A stretch of 64,000 bases of DNA from Spodoptera frugiperda (GCF_023101765.2 NC_064218.1:2604001-2668000), one strand, 5' to 3'; shown: positions 11,501-22,470, counted from the stretch's first letter. Numbers and translations: made by a program. Notes: generated by a model from the sequence alone, not told the origin.

Positions 11501-13622
11501 AAGATTGGAGGTTTAAGCTGAGTATTGCATTTGCACCTCTGCCAAGCCCATAGTACCTATTCCTTCGAAGATTAATAGGCCAAAATTTTGCAAAAAAGTG
11601 ACTAATTAATATTAAATTATTAGGTAGTATGCACCGCACAATATTTTTAGGTATTTTTTAAGATACACACCTTGTGCGATCATACTCCAGTAGACGGTTC
11701 CTGTGTGAGAGGGCAGCCTCCCATCCCTTAGGTCTGCTGCGCTCCATCAAAGACTCCATCAGCTTGGCAGCACCCTTGGTCTTTGAATTTATCTCCTTTT
11801 GTTCTTCTGGAGTGCACACCTATAAGACAAACAAAACATGATATTTTTTCTATTGTAGTAATTTCGCGTTACATATCTATTACTAAAATGATACCTAGAA
11901 TGTATTAATGTTTACACAGGTTTGATGGAAAAACTTCTTAACTTTAGCGCAAAAGTTTCCGCAATGTAAGAGATTTTGCGCAAAAACAAAATGGATAAAG
12001 AAGAAATAACAAACAAAAATATGTTAAAGTAGAAATTAAGGTCTTTACCCATACTTTATACTCAGAGTACTTTAATTTTGTAATAAATAAATATAAAATT
12101 ACTTACCAAATTGCCACAAAACAGGCATGGTCCTGAGCCTTCTTGCGTGCACACGACTCGTCCACATTGGATGCAGTTGTTGACTAAGTCATGTTTGGAA
12201 GCCTGACAGTCACAGCGGTGTCTGCCTGCAAAATATTACCATATTTTGTTAAAATAATATTATTCTATACAAGTAAGTAATTGTTAAGAAAAGAAACAGA
12301 AAATCATTCATTGAAAAAGAAAATTATATAATCAACTTAAATTTTATGTAAATTAAATAAAAGTCACTCCTAAATGTTATTCTCAATCTTATCCATTTTG
12401 CAAATAAGTTAAAAATTCAAGCTAGCCTAATCTGATTTCACATTACAATAAATTTTCAACCATATCCATTTGCAATAAAGTTGAAAATCGATTAAAAGAT
12501 GGAAACTATATAAAAAATATACCTTTTAACAACACAACTTGCGCATTCTTCCCTTCTTGTGAGTACAAGTTGACATACTTTGTCTTTTTCTTAGATTTGC
12601 TGTCAGTATCTGCCGGTTCCTTTATTTCCTGGACTGGCAGGGCACTGATGAAGTCCTGCTGCTTATTCTTTGATATTTTCTTCTTTTGTTTGGGTTGTGA
12701 GGCGGCTGGAATTTTTGTGTCCAATTAAGAATATTACTTATGGAGTTAGATAAATAGTTGTACATATATTTAACTTAAGAGTCCTATGATAGGATTTTTT
12801 TACTGCATGGTTGATGAAATGGCTGGACAACCGGCTGCCATGCAAAATATAGTAGGTTAATTTCCCACTTGGAGCAATCTTGTTGTGTGATCCACAAATA
12901 GTTTTTTTGTGTCTGGGTATGTGAACTTGTATGTTTTTTAATGCACCCATTATGAGTGTGGGGCAATGTTTAAAAAAAAGATAAGAAAAATCATAACGGA
13001 TGAAAAGTGGGTGGTCTCAGTGTATATTAACCTACCTAGGACTAAAAGGTGTGAGTGTGACATCAAGTGTCCTATACCACCGCAACAGGTTAAAAAGAAA
13101 ATAATATAGCTATTGATGATTGTAATGATCACTCAGGTCATATATAAAAATAATATTTACACAATATTATGATGGTGATTCGAATGTGATAACATTGCGC
13201 AATAATAAGTAAATCAACAAAATAATATTTTGCAATTAATGATATTTTGCATTGTATTTGATAAAGTGTGTAAAACTATTAATAAATGTAGGTAACTTAC
13301 CTCGGCTTGGGAACTTTTTCTTGCATAGTTCCAAGAAGAAACCTTTATGTTGTGAGTTATCAAAGTCAAGCAAAGTTTTCATGTACTCATTCAAATCATT
13401 CTCACTTTCTATAGACATTATGTATCTGAAAGTAAATAATAACAATAATTAGTTACATTAACCAGCCACCCTTCGTTTTAAAGGGTTTTTAAAGTGATTT
13501 AACATGAAAGGTTTAGGAGTGAAAACATAAACACGATTTCTTAATGCAACTTACTTTATTAAATCATCCGGTATCTCGAAATCCAAGATTTTGGACAATC
13601 CTTCACTAATCCACTGTTCCAT
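5567..13622 (-). CDS. TRIP4: Activating signal cointegrator 1 (TRIP4/ASC-1), complete
   Basis: TRIP4 is the zinc-finger and ASCH subunit of the ASCC complex, with roles in transcription coactivation, alkylation-damage response and rescue of collided ribosomes (family knowledge). Twelve exons join in phase, in gene order: 13622-13555, 13425-13301, 12705-12523, 12225-12107, 11819-11671, 11157-10994, 10539-10370, 9849-9683, 6830-6709, 6489-6393, 5963-5866, 5646-5567. They give about 513 residues (human about 581). The N-terminus MEQWISEGLSKILDF and the following SIESENDLNEY match the family. The C2HC5-type zinc finger is in exon 4: RHRCDCQASKHDLVNNC, then CIQCGRVVC and GPCLFCGNL. The ASCH domain spans exons 8-11, with HQPWASLLVEGIKL, HRGRLWIASTVKPP, YPTGCLLGCVNVDDCL and GESDSPYVFIC. 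The stop is at 5567-5569. The large intron 6831-9682 is filled with repeats. The gene is divergent from NDUFS5. Confidence 0.93.
6040..6091 (-). repeat. 52-bp perfect copy of TRIP4 exon 11 sequence in the adjacent intron
   Basis: Bases 6040-6091 are identical to 5884-5935, which lie inside the TRIP4 exon 5866-5963. On the - strand the copy still reads VFICSNPISLRLRFPI. It has no AG acceptor next to it, so it looks like a pseudo-exon fragment rather than an alternative exon. Sequence on either side of the copy is unrelated to the exon. Confidence 0.8.
6588..6680 (+). mobile_element. tRNA-derived SINE fragment (family A)
   Basis: It contains a degraded box-B-like GGATTCAATTCCCGC and the family body CACAAATTGTTGTTTCAGG. 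It lies in the TRIP4 intron between exons 6393-6489 and 6709-6830. The best copy of the family is at 59205-59406. Confidence 0.55.
6981..7098. repeat. MITE-like repeat, copy in TRIP4 intron
   Basis: It shares GATTACTTAAACTATTC and the motif ATTGCTAAGGACTG with the element at 16173-16280, which has clear inverted ends. The 81-codon open frame overlapping this stretch is an effect of the repeat and is not called as a gene. Confidence 0.5.
7741..7960. repeat. Degenerate tandem repeat with CRE and E-box motifs
   Basis: The phrase TAAAGCGACATCT occurs three times (near 7743, 7805 and 7890). The last two units are each followed by CTGTGACGTCACA and then CACGTGTTG, i.e. a CRE palindrome (TGACGTCA) and an E-box (CACGTG) at similar spacing. 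The region is inside the large TRIP4 intron. It may be an old repeat or an intronic enhancer; the sequence alone does not decide. Confidence 0.5.
8468..9465. mobile_element. ~1-kb element with 20-bp terminal inverted repeats rich in TGGCCA
   Basis: The left end AAGTGACCCGGTTGTGGCCA (8468) is matched in inverted orientation by TGGCCACAACCGGGTCACTT ending at 9465. The interior is AT-rich and repeats short phrases such as GTGCCAGTTCTGGCCA and TGGCCAC in both orientations, near both ends and near 8663-8722. No transposase coding is visible, so it would be non-autonomous. I found no clear target-site duplication. It lies in the TRIP4 intron. Confidence 0.65.
9528..9652 (+). mobile_element. SINE family A, 3' part
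   Basis: It contains GTGATCCACAAATTGTTG, then AAACGCACCCACGACACAGG and AGTGTGGGGCAAC before an A-rich tail. These phrases recur at 12803-12976 and 59205-59406. The tRNA-like head is absent. Confidence 0.65.
12803..12976 (+). mobile_element. SINE family A, diverged copy
   Basis: It shares TGTGTGATCCACAAATAG, TGTGAACTTGTATG and GAGTGTGGGGCAATG with the other copies and ends in an A-rich tail. It lies in the TRIP4 intron between 12705 and 13301. Confidence 0.6.
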
Positions 13623-14273
13623 GTTCATTGAATTTATGTACTTTCTTGAATTTTTACAAAAACTTATTTCGTTTTACGTGGAAAGTTGAATTTGTAAGAA
13701 CTTCAATAATCCTGAATCCAGCTGATCCAGCTGTTTCTGACAGTGACAGTACCCACTACCTACACGATAGGCGACTCATTGACTCTAAAAATATGAAAAC
13801 TTATCGATATCGATATCGATATCTAAACGATAATGGGTCTGTTGTGTTGAAAATTCTTTCTTCAATATTATTATAATATTTAGCCTGTAAATATAATTTG
13901 ATAAGTATAGGTACGTTTCACTATAAAAATATCTAGATTTTAACACGAACTTTAAAAAATAGACAATATTATTTTATCTGTGTCAAATTTATGAATCTGA
14001 CAATACAGATTGCTGTCAATGTCAAACTATTGTTTTCGACCAGAAAATCTTTGATCAAATTCGATTTTCGAAAGAATTTAAAAGGTAATTTGTTTTTCAT
14101 GGATAGACAGAATAGAGGCACATTCATTTGTTAAAATTAACACGTACAATATGCAATACGAATGAATCAAAACCTGCTAACAATGTCCATACAATTAGAT
14201 GTCATTTGTTTACGTAATTTTGTAACCTAAATGTAGTTTCTGAAGATTTTTTTCGTGAATTTCAGACATAACA
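13623..14273. promoter_or_regulatory. Divergent promoter region between TRIP4 and NDUFS5
   Basis: The start codons of TRIP4 (- strand) and NDUFS5 (+ strand) are 651 bp apart, so this gap must hold both promoters. A TATCGATATCGATATCGATA run at 13802-13821 contains overlapping copies of TATCGATA, the DREF-binding element known from promoters of insect housekeeping genes. A probable 5'-UTR intron of NDUFS5 runs from a donor after AAAAG near 14082 to the acceptor TTTCAG eight bases before the ATG. Confidence 0.5.
13802..13823. promoter_or_regulatory. Tandem DRE-like TATCGATA motifs
   Basis: The alternating TATCGA run contains three overlapping TATCGATA octamers, about 180 bases upstream of the TRIP4 start codon. 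In insects this octamer binds DREF and marks broadly expressed genes. A role here is inferred from motif and position only. Confidence 0.45.
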
Positions 14274-15581
14274 ATGTCTCTTTCACCGTTCCTTCGCTCG
14301 CCGTTCACGGACTTGACGGGAGGTATTCACTCCCATCAAATGCTGGGTCGTTGCCAGAAGCAGGAGAGTCGTTTCATGGAATGCCTGGAGGCCTACGGTC
14401 TTGAGCGCGGAAAGGTCAAATGCGCCCATTTGTTTGAGGACTTCCATGAATGCCAGACCTCGATGAAGCAGTACAAACGATTCGTGGTACGTGTATTTGA
14501 AATAAGTATTAAAAAACTTTAATAGTGAACAGTTAACAAGAGGTGCACACTACGGCACTTAATGCCACTGTACAATGTACACCCACTTCTCACTTTAGCT
14601 ATTTACTGGGCACCATTACAGACTCTACGCTACTATTGAGAAATTTTTGATTAGTTGAAATAAGCCCAGCTATCCTTTGCTCAAACCGGAAATCGAACCT
14701 GGGTCAACTGTCAGGCAGGCGAACAAGTGTAGAGGATTTCTTATTCATTTATATTTAGCCACCATCTTTCAATGTTATACATATTCTGTAACCAGAGACA
14801 CTAGTTGCTTACAGCCTTACACTAGTTAGCTAACTTAGTATTATATTCTCTTTGGACTAAGTACAGTAGAACTCCAATTATCCGAACTCCGACTATCCGA
14901 ATCGCCGATTATCCGAATCACAAAAATTGTCAAAAAAAAGTCTAAGTGCGCTATTATTCTCCCCCCGCGAAGCCAGTGTTTGCGCGTCAAGTCTTGACTT
15001 GACTTGTCTTAACTTGCCGTTGTGCCTATACTGACTTCCCCACGCAATTTAATTCAATAAAAAAATAGTGCAATATCAAAACGTAGCTTTTATTCTCTTC
15101 AATGGCATTTTTTTTTAAAAATCCGATTATCCGAATATTTGATTATCCGAATGGGTCCCGGTCCCCATTAATTCGGATAATTGGAGTTCTACTGTATTCA
15201 TAATTAGTCTAAAGTGTAATCAACAAGTAATGTTTAATTATGTATGTTTGTTTTACAATATCTATACTAATAGTATAAAACTAAAGAGTTTGTTTGTTTG
15301 TTGGAACGCACTAATATCCGGAACTAGTGGTACGAATTGAATAATTCTTTATGTATTGGATAGTACATTTATCGAGGAAGGCTATGGGCTATAAAACATG
15401 ACCAATAGGAGCCGAGCAGAGTGGGTGAAAAAAGTAGCTAGTTACTTATAATATTTTAATCTTTCTGAGTTTTCCAATTTCGTACTTTCAGGCTATGCAC
15501 AGAGAGCGAGAGAGGCAAATTGCTGCAGGCAAATTGACTGGAGACGACAAATATGTGTCACCGAAAATTGATAGCTACTAA
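14274..15581 (+). CDS. NDUFS5: NADH dehydrogenase iron-sulfur protein 5 (complex I 15-kDa subunit), copy 1
   Basis: NDUFS5 is an accessory subunit of mitochondrial complex I in the intermembrane space, stabilised by a CHCH fold. Two exons, 14274-14486 and 15492-15581, join in phase 0 to give 100 residues, close to the usual ~105. The twin CX9C motif is intact: CQKQESRFMEC and CAHLFEDFHEC. The ending YVSPKIDSY is typical. A poly(A) signal AATAAA lies at 15653-15658. The start follows a likely 5'-UTR splice acceptor. The intron holds a SINE and a Tigger/pogo-type MITE. A diverged duplicate follows at 16562-17902. Confidence 0.93.
14535..14725 (+). mobile_element. SINE family D copy in NDUFS5 intron
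   Basis: It contains CGGCACTTAATGCCACTG, TACAATGTACACCCACTT and TACTGGGCACCATTACAGAC, which recur at 55182-55375 and 55640-55765. The 3' half includes GAAATCGAACCTGGGT, a box-B-like tRNA motif in reverse sense, so a tRNA-derived SINE is likely. Confidence 0.6.
14864..15194. mobile_element. Tigger/pogo-type MITE
   Basis: The element begins CAGTAGAACTCCAATTATCC and ends with the inverted copy ending GGAGTTCTACTG; both ends are flanked by TA (14862-14863 and 15195-15196), as expected of a Tc1/mariner-superfamily target duplication. TTATCCGAA recurs inside both subterminal regions. At 331 bp with no open frame it is non-autonomous. It sits in the single NDUFS5 intron. Confidence 0.85.
15265..15445. 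repeat. Dispersed repeat
   Basis: It has the phrases ATACTAATAGTATAAAACTA and GTTTGTTTGTTGGAACGC, then TCGAGGAAGGCTATGGGCTA, typical of a repeat found very widely in lepidopteran genomes (recognised from general knowledge, not checked). It lies in the NDUFS5 intron just before exon 2. Similar material occurs at 43770-43950 and, inverted, near 26800-26960. Confidence 0.45.
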
Positions 15582-16172
15582 TTTTACGTAGATCAACCTT
15601 TTCCAATAGTTACTTTAATTTTTGCAACAGAATATACTGTAATACTGGTGTAAATAAAATAATTTAATCATCAATTTACCTATTTGTTCTATTTGTTCCC
15701 TAATTTTTTAAACATATATATATTATATATATAAAATTGTTTACACAAACACAAGGTAAATATACAGGTCCTTTGATGTTTAATAATATTATTTTTATTT
15801 AGGAACTTTGTATTAATTTGCCACTTGGTATGCGAAACTACGTAGAGAGCGGCGCCTCGTATTTTATCCTTTAACAATACTTATCCAACTGACAATCGCC
15901 ATCATCCACCATAAACGGCGAACCAACAACTGTAACTATCTGCATTTAGGGAAGAAAGCCTGTATTACTTATTATGTATCCATTTCAAGAAATATACCCA
16001 AAGCTACGAGGTAAGCAAGAAGCAAGTCAGATTAACATATTGTTGAAGAACATGCGATGCCTCAGCGCATTTCAAGATCACAGGTCCTTATTATGGGTAG
16101 ACTGGGCAGGTAAATACAAGTACTTTAAATTATTTGATAGATCACTGTAGGTGTGATGCATGACTTACTGCC

Positions 16173-16280
16173 ACACTCGGAGACATTTAATGATTACTTA
16201 AACTATTCTTTAGTAACGATTTCATTCCGAAAACAATTGCTAAGGACTGGATTAAGTAACCATTAAATGACTCTGAGTAT
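16173..16280. mobile_element. 108-bp MITE with inverted ends
   Basis: The left end ACACTCGGAGACATTTAATG is matched by the inverted right end CATTAAATGACTCTGAGTAT. The interior GATTACTTAA ... TTAAGTAACC extends the palindrome. A related copy lies at 6981-7098. It sits between the two NDUFS5 genes. Confidence 0.65.
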
Positions 16281-16561
16281 GTACTTTGGTTACTTAACTT
16301 AACCGACATTCGAGTCTGTAAAAATATTCTTATGATCATGAAACAGTCAGTGTTGATCCAAGCAAAAAAATTCAACAAACCATGTATTTATGAAAAGGAT
16401 GTTCTTTAATTTATAAAAATATACAAACTATTTTAACGTTGTTTTTTTTAGTAAAGTGATAATTTGAATTTGACATACCTATTGAACAAAATGTCAATCT
16501 TACAGATCTTGTTCTAACATATATTTTACTAGCTCGAGTATTACAAGAAAAGTGTGTTAAA

Positions 16562-17902
16562 ATGCACAATATATCGCCATTTTTTCGTTCCCCTTTGACT
16601 GACGTTACTGGGTGCATCCATTCCTACCAGATGTTGGGTCGTTGCGCGAGGCAGGAGATGGCATTGATGGACTGCCTGGAGGCTTATGGACTGGACCGCG
16701 GCCTTGTGAAGTGTAACTATTTGGTCGACGACTTCCGCGAATGTCATACCAATGCGAAACAGTTCAAGCGATTTTACGTACGTTGCAATACTTACTTATA
16801 GCTTACTAATTTTGTCTGAGTAGTCCTCATACATAATTTCAGATTTCATTACGTACCTATCTTTACTTTCGTACATAAGTATATAGCTAGATTTCTAGGC
16901 GCCTGGCTAAAATGATAAGGTACATAAATGTGATATTTCTAAGTTAAATCTATCAGGCGCTGAAGCTGGGTGGTACTACTGTAGTAGGTATCTCTTATCT
17001 CTACATTACCTAGATGCCACTCTGAAGTACCGAACGACATATTCTGAACTTATTTATTTATTTGTCTATCTTTTTACGTTAATTCACCATAATAACTCAT
17101 GCCATGTTCTGTAACACAATTACACAACACACCCACGAAAGTCGCGTGTTGTGTATTGAAAATAACCCACGAAATGGGTGTCACATTCGCGCAGATCCAG
17201 ACTGAATTAGGTATCTTAATTTTAAATTAAAAGAAGACGTACATTACATAAATTCACCCCTGTCTCCTATGGGGGTACGCAGAGAAAATGGAACGCCAAT
17301 TGCTACGAATCTTACATACTTCTTTCGCTTCATCAACAGTCATTAGTCTATTCATGTTCGTCGTAACACGTCACACCACATAGTATAAAAAAGTCGCTAT
17401 CCTATCCCTTTGTAAGCTTAAATCGTTAAAACTACGCATGGCGCGCATGGTTTTGATGCGGTTTTTTTGTAACACATGCATAATATATCACCATTGCATG
17501 ATTGCACCCATGTGAAGCTGGGGCACGTCGCTAGTTTTATATGTCGCCAATCTAGACGATATAATTATGTCTATTCCTTATGTATTATCGATGTAATTAT
17601 GGACATACCTATGTGATTATTAGGCATTGTCTATCTAAGGCGCCCTCTACCGACGGTCCCATTTATTATTATATCCACTCTTTATAGTTCTTCCGTAAAT
17701 CTGCTTTCATCCATCTTTTCTAACTGTCTAAATCTGTAACATTCACTTTTCTGTGTTCCCCATTCCATTAAAAGTAGCATCTCTAACTAAACTAATTTGG
17801 TTTTTATTCAAGGCGATGCGCCGTGAGCGTGATCGTCAGATTGCGATGAAGAAGCGTACTGGCGATAAGATGTACTGCTCCCCGCTTGTCGACAGCTATT
17901 GA
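16562..17902 (+). CDS. NDUFS5-like protein, diverged tandem duplicate
   Basis: Two exons, 16562-16777 and 17813-17902, join in phase 0 to give 101 residues. The intron sits at the same codon position as in the upstream NDUFS5, so this arose by DNA duplication and not retroposition. Hand alignment with copy 1 gives about 66% identity (64 of 97 positions). Both CX9C pairs are kept: CARQEMALMDC and CNYLVDDFREC. There are two extra Cys, in TGCIHSY and YCSPLVDSY. The reading frame is intact and AATAAA is at 17928-17933. It is probably a functional complex I paralog, perhaps with tissue-restricted expression; that last point is a guess. Confidence 0.88.
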
Positions 17903-18806
17903 ACTACCAGTTTAAGAGGAACCACAAATAAACAAGAAATGAAACTACTCGTATCTTGCGTCGTAGTTTAATTTCGCAAAACTTAACATAATGTCCTTTG
18001 TCGTTCCTGAATATTTTGTTAAGCATTCAAATAAATACATATAACATTGATGCAAAAGAGTTTTTTTCTTCAAAGACCTTGCTGTGTTCGAGTGACCTTT
18101 ATCTACGTAAATGCTGAAAGACAGATAGGTAGTACAAGTAGTGATGTGACGAATATTCGCACTCGCATTCGCGAATATTCGCACATTTTTTGACATTCGC
18201 ATTCCCAATTTTTCGCACGAATATTACGAATTTGAATGCCATAAAAATAAATAATGTTTTCAATGGTAAATTCACTAGAGAATTTTTAGTATTAATTTCT
18301 AATTTAGTATTAACTAGTGGTCGCCTAGTGGTCGAAATTCGACCATATACGATTTAATTTACAATACCCCTTAACATACGTTCAAGGATAATTTGTATTT
18401 AACGAATCGCTATTAGTTTTGTAAAATTCAAATTAATATATTCCGGCGCATCATGAATAACCAAACCTCCTTCAATTAGAAACCTCTTTTCATATGAGAC
18501 GTGAGAATACCATCGCAATGTCTATCGATTTTGACGTTTTGTCAAATACGATCAGATACTATGCATGTGTGTGTAATGTTTTATTTATTGATTTAATGTA
18601 CTTGCTTGAATGCTTATAGCATTATTTTTGAAAAATATTAACGTTCCGCAATTCTCCTACACATAAACTATAAGTGTACCAAATTTTATGCTCCAACGTC
18701 CGCGCAATTTTCGTAAAAACTGTTACAAAGTTTTTGCTTCACGTATTAATATATAGATTTCTTTTATATTTATTACAAAACCTTATCTTACGATTAAACT
18801 GCCTTT

Positions 18807-18915
18807 TCTTGAAGGGGGAAAATAATGCATTGACTTCTCTTGGACGAGGCGAGAGGGAGTGTCATACTCTTACTGACTAAAAACCACTCCGTTCCTAGAG
18901 TTTTTAGTAGACAGT
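18807..18915 (+). repeat. Dispersed repeat family B
   Basis: It shares GAGGCGAGAGGGAGTGTCA, CTCTTACTGACTAAAAACCA and CCGTTCCTA with copies at 19929, 22376, 25772, 26529, 37474 and 39327. It is a common short interspersed repeat of this genome; the class is uncertain. Confidence 0.6.
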
Positions 18916-19021
18916 ACTGAGAAGACTGAGTAAACATGCCACCCATTTTGTATGGAGCTTATGTCAAAATTCTACCGCTGGTAGGCAAATCTACCGATCG
19001 GTAGGTTATTGGAATGCGCCG

Positions 19022-19270
19022 TTATTAGACTGAGTAGACAAGTCCCTTGAGTAGACTGAGTGGACAAGACTACTGAATTTACTGAGTAGACGAGTCTACT
19101 AAGCAGACTGAGTACACAAGACCATTGAGTAGACTGAGTGGACAGGTCTACTGAGTTGATTGAGTTGACGGGTCTATTGAGTAGACTGAGTAGACGGGTG
19201 TATTGAGTAGACCGAGTAGACAGGTCTACTGAATATACTGAGTAGACAACTCTACTGAATAGAACTACCA
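19022..19270. repeat. Minisatellite built on (T/A)CTGAGTAGAC
   Basis: About 250 bp of imperfect tandem units of roughly 30 bp, each with GAGTAGACTGAGT-type phrases and variants (GGTCTACTGAGTAGAC). The open frame on the - strand here, rich in SVDLSTQSTQ, is a by-product of the repeat. Confidence 0.75.
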
Positions 19271-19928
19271 CAAAGGTAAAGTTCGCCTGTTCATCTACCG
19301 TCACCACTCGACACTAGCAGAATAGTCGACAACTTTGTATTGGAGACCTGGTTGCCATCAAGAAGAAAAAAAAATTGCTACGCTTCTTTCTAAATATAAT
19401 TACATACACACATACTGAATAAATTCTTAATTCTTCGCATTCGCTTTCGCGAAAGTCTAAAAACTGACATTAGTTACATCACTAATAGAAATAGGTAGAT
19501 ACCTAAATATTTACCTTCCTACACATTTTGATACTATGCTATCCTGAAATGCCTTACAAATATGAAACTGACGCAATGTTGGTAGAAGTATAGACGGAAG
19601 TTTACCCCGATAGACTGTCATCAAATGAACTAGATTATAAAACCATATACACTATGATGAAGTGTAAAGTCCATCTTAATACATCTAATCGAACTTCAAC
19701 TTGCGTGATGACCATTATGTTCTCGTCAATCCCATACTGTTTTCTTCTAGCTCTGAACCCTTGCTCCTGAGTCTTCGTCACTTTGAACTCTGAATCCTGA
19801 TATGCAGGATGCTCTAGGCGTCGACTGCTGCAAGTCAAATCCAAGAAAATTGAATAAACGGACTGCGTACTGCGTTCGTTTGCTGCTATACAGACTACCT
19901 GATCGCAACCAAAGAGCATTTTCACATT

Positions 19929-20045
19929 ATGGGTTTTTTAAGGGGGGAAAATCATTAGATATTCCCCATTGAGATAGAGTGTCAGACTCTAATTGACTAA
20001 AAACCACCCCGTTCCTACTCCTGCTTTACATGATGGGTTAAGTAT
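19929..20045 (+). repeat. Dispersed repeat family B
   Basis: TTTTTTAAGGGGGGAAAATC at the left and GACTAAAAACCACCCCGTTC with CTACTCCTGCTTT at the right match the other family B copies. A family C 3' fragment follows at about 20215-20330. Confidence 0.6.
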
Positions 20046-20214
20046 CCGATCCGATATCGGCATCGGACACTGTCCACCACCACACACCACTAACGGAAGT
20101 TTTTACTTTAACTAATGATAGAAAACCGCTGTGCAACAGCGCTAGTGTGACATCTTTGGCCATCAATCATCGTCATCCTTTCCCATCTTCCCCATCACCA
20201 AAACTTAATCACTA

Positions 20215-20330
20215 AAAAGTCAGCAACGCACTTGTCACTCCTCTGATGTTTTGGCAAGTGTCCATAGGTGGCGCCGGCGCCGATTGCTTACCTAGGTGAT
20301 TCGGGCGATACATCTGCTCGTCTATCGACC
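20215..20330 (+). mobile_element. Family C repeat, 3' fragment
   Basis: It contains GCAACGCACTTGTCACTCCT and the GATTGCTTACCTAGGTGAT end typical of the longer copies at 38582-38862 and 43185-43415. Confidence 0.5.
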
Positions 20331-22375
20331 TATCCCATAAAAAATATGGACAGATACACAAAAGGTTACATTGAATACATGCGAAGTCGCGGGCAAAAAC
20401 TACGTTTTATATGGTGAACTGCGCTCATTACTAAATATTATTTATTCGTAGATTAAAGCGTTGTAGATTCATATCTAACAGAGTATCTTAAGCAGGTCCA
20501 GTACTCGATACCTTCGCGGTTTTTTGCGTTCAAGAGTCACGGTCGTTCAGCCACGTTTTTGTGTGGAATTTTGGCGCCAAACTACAATACAATTAATCAT
20601 TATGTACTAGTTGTATGTAACACGATCGATAAAGAATTAAAATATATTTATTTATTAGTAGTCTTCCTACGCAGATGTGTTCTACATACATAGGAATGGC
20701 GTGAGTTGTTTTTTTAGACGCGCTGCGCTGTTTGTCAGTTATTCTTGAATTTTATATTAATTTATGAGGGGCCTGGATAGGTGGAAAATAGCACGGAAAT
20801 GCTTAGATTTAGGTGTTATGCTTACAGATAGAAGCTAGTTCATATTCAGTGTTAAAATCGGGACAAGTACCTAATATTTTTGGAATATTTTTTTTAGGTT
20901 TTGAAAACTTAGATACACGATAATTTAGTAAGACAATACCAAATCTCATTTTACCTTGTCACACTAAGTTACATCTAATATAGTATGTGATATCTACCGA
21001 TTCGAAGAACCTACCAACTTATTAAAATTAAAACACATTTTTCATAACAAATATGCAAATGAACCAATTAATGATTAGATAAATAATTTCAAAGTAACTA
21101 AAAGCAATAGTAACGAGCAAAAAAGTGTTTATCATGTTTGGCGCACAGGTAGCTGCCCAAATGCCGATACGTGACATTTGTTCCTAAAAATGTTAACATG
21201 AATTTAATTGCAAAATAATTCTCGTCATTACCTTAGTAAATGAAGTTCATCGACCGTCTATTTTAGTGACGAAACATATTCGAAGGTTGTATCTGATCAC
21301 GTCAAGGTAAAGCCATCACGAGTCCTTTATAGAAAAAAAATATTTTTTTCGCTTGCGGAACCGATTATTAAAGGTACACGACCTCGTTTAGATTTTGAAC
21401 CATTTGCCATCTTATACGTACATAACATTTGTACGGGGTAGTACATTGGTAGGTAGATGGAAAGGCCGGCCAACAACCCTTCGGCTGTGGTCTTCGAACT
21501 CCACAGAATGCAGATTTTGCATTAAAAGCCACAATTTTATTGTAAAGGTAATGGCCAAATAAGGTTCGACGACTTGATTATGGGTATGCAAAGTTCTATT
21601 TACAGGGCTTCTCTGATTCATCGGTAGCACCCTAAATGTCACCACCGCTACTTCTTATATCCTTAATTGTTAAAAAACATCAGATGACGCAGGAACAAAG
21701 AGACCATTGGTAGACGAAGCATTCATCAAAAATTTGCTCTTTTTGTTCGTTACAGTCCAGACAAGATTTTGAAAGATTACCAGGAATCTGAAAAGGAAAA
21801 TTGTCGTCCAATTATTTATAAGAGCTGAGTCGGCTCAGTTAAGTTTCCTCAAAAATACTTTCACAATTCCCCGAATTAGTGACTGGACCTCATCAATCAC
21901 CAACAAGCCAGGACTTAATTCTCATGAAAATTAATCTGTTCATGTGTTTTTATGAGCTAAAGCTTCGGAGAACCTCCCTGAGTCACCCATTGTCTCATCG
22001 AAAAGATTGCGCCAAGGTTCAGGAAATTGGACCCAAAAAATAGATAAGTCACTACCTGAGTACATTGCCGCATAGGAACGCAATGTGATGCAACTTTATG
22101 AGATATTTACTAAGCCTTGCATTTAGAAATAATAACAAATAGAGGCAGATAGACAGGCTACCTTATAGGTACTTAAATATAAAAAGAAAATACTTATTAT
22201 AAGTTATATTTCACGCGTTTGTTAATAAGAATTATTGCTTTTCTTTAATGATTTTATTTTTCGGATTCGAAATTTTTATTCAGCTTGAAATTTAGATTAT
22301 TGTGGCGCAAGCGGCTGAGTAAGGAATTAAGGATGCGCTCGCGCACGCTGTAGATCTTATCTTAGTAAAAAGATA

Positions 22376-22470
22376 GAGGTTTTTTTGAGGGGGGACAAAT
22401 CGTCGAATGAATTCTCATGCCTTGGGTGAGGCGAGAGGGAGTATCACACTCACACTAATGAAAATGACAG
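22376..22470 (+). repeat. Dispersed repeat family B, partial
   Basis: It contains TTTTTTTGAGGGGGGAC and CTTGGGTGAGGCGAGAGGGA, matching the left half of family B. Confidence 0.55.

Larger units (their letters stand above)
18139..19484. mobile_element. hAT-like non-autonomous element (tentative)
   Basis: The left end TAGTGATGTGACGAATATTC is matched by the inverted right end GTTACATCACTA, and ATTCGC/GCGAAT phrases are clustered inside both ends (18150-18220 and 19436-19455). TAGTGATG-type ends are typical of hAT MITEs. The interior contains a family B repeat (18807-18915) and the minisatellite at 19022-19270. A clean 8-bp target duplication is not visible, so the boundaries are provisional. Confidence 0.5.

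Noticed and set aside
18972..19307. 111-codon - strand open frame rich in SVDLSTQSTQ
   Set aside because: It is generated by the minisatellite at 19022-19270.
19635..19925. 96-codon - strand open frame
   Set aside because: No recognisable motif, no signal for splicing, and it lies between repeats; not enough support for a gene.
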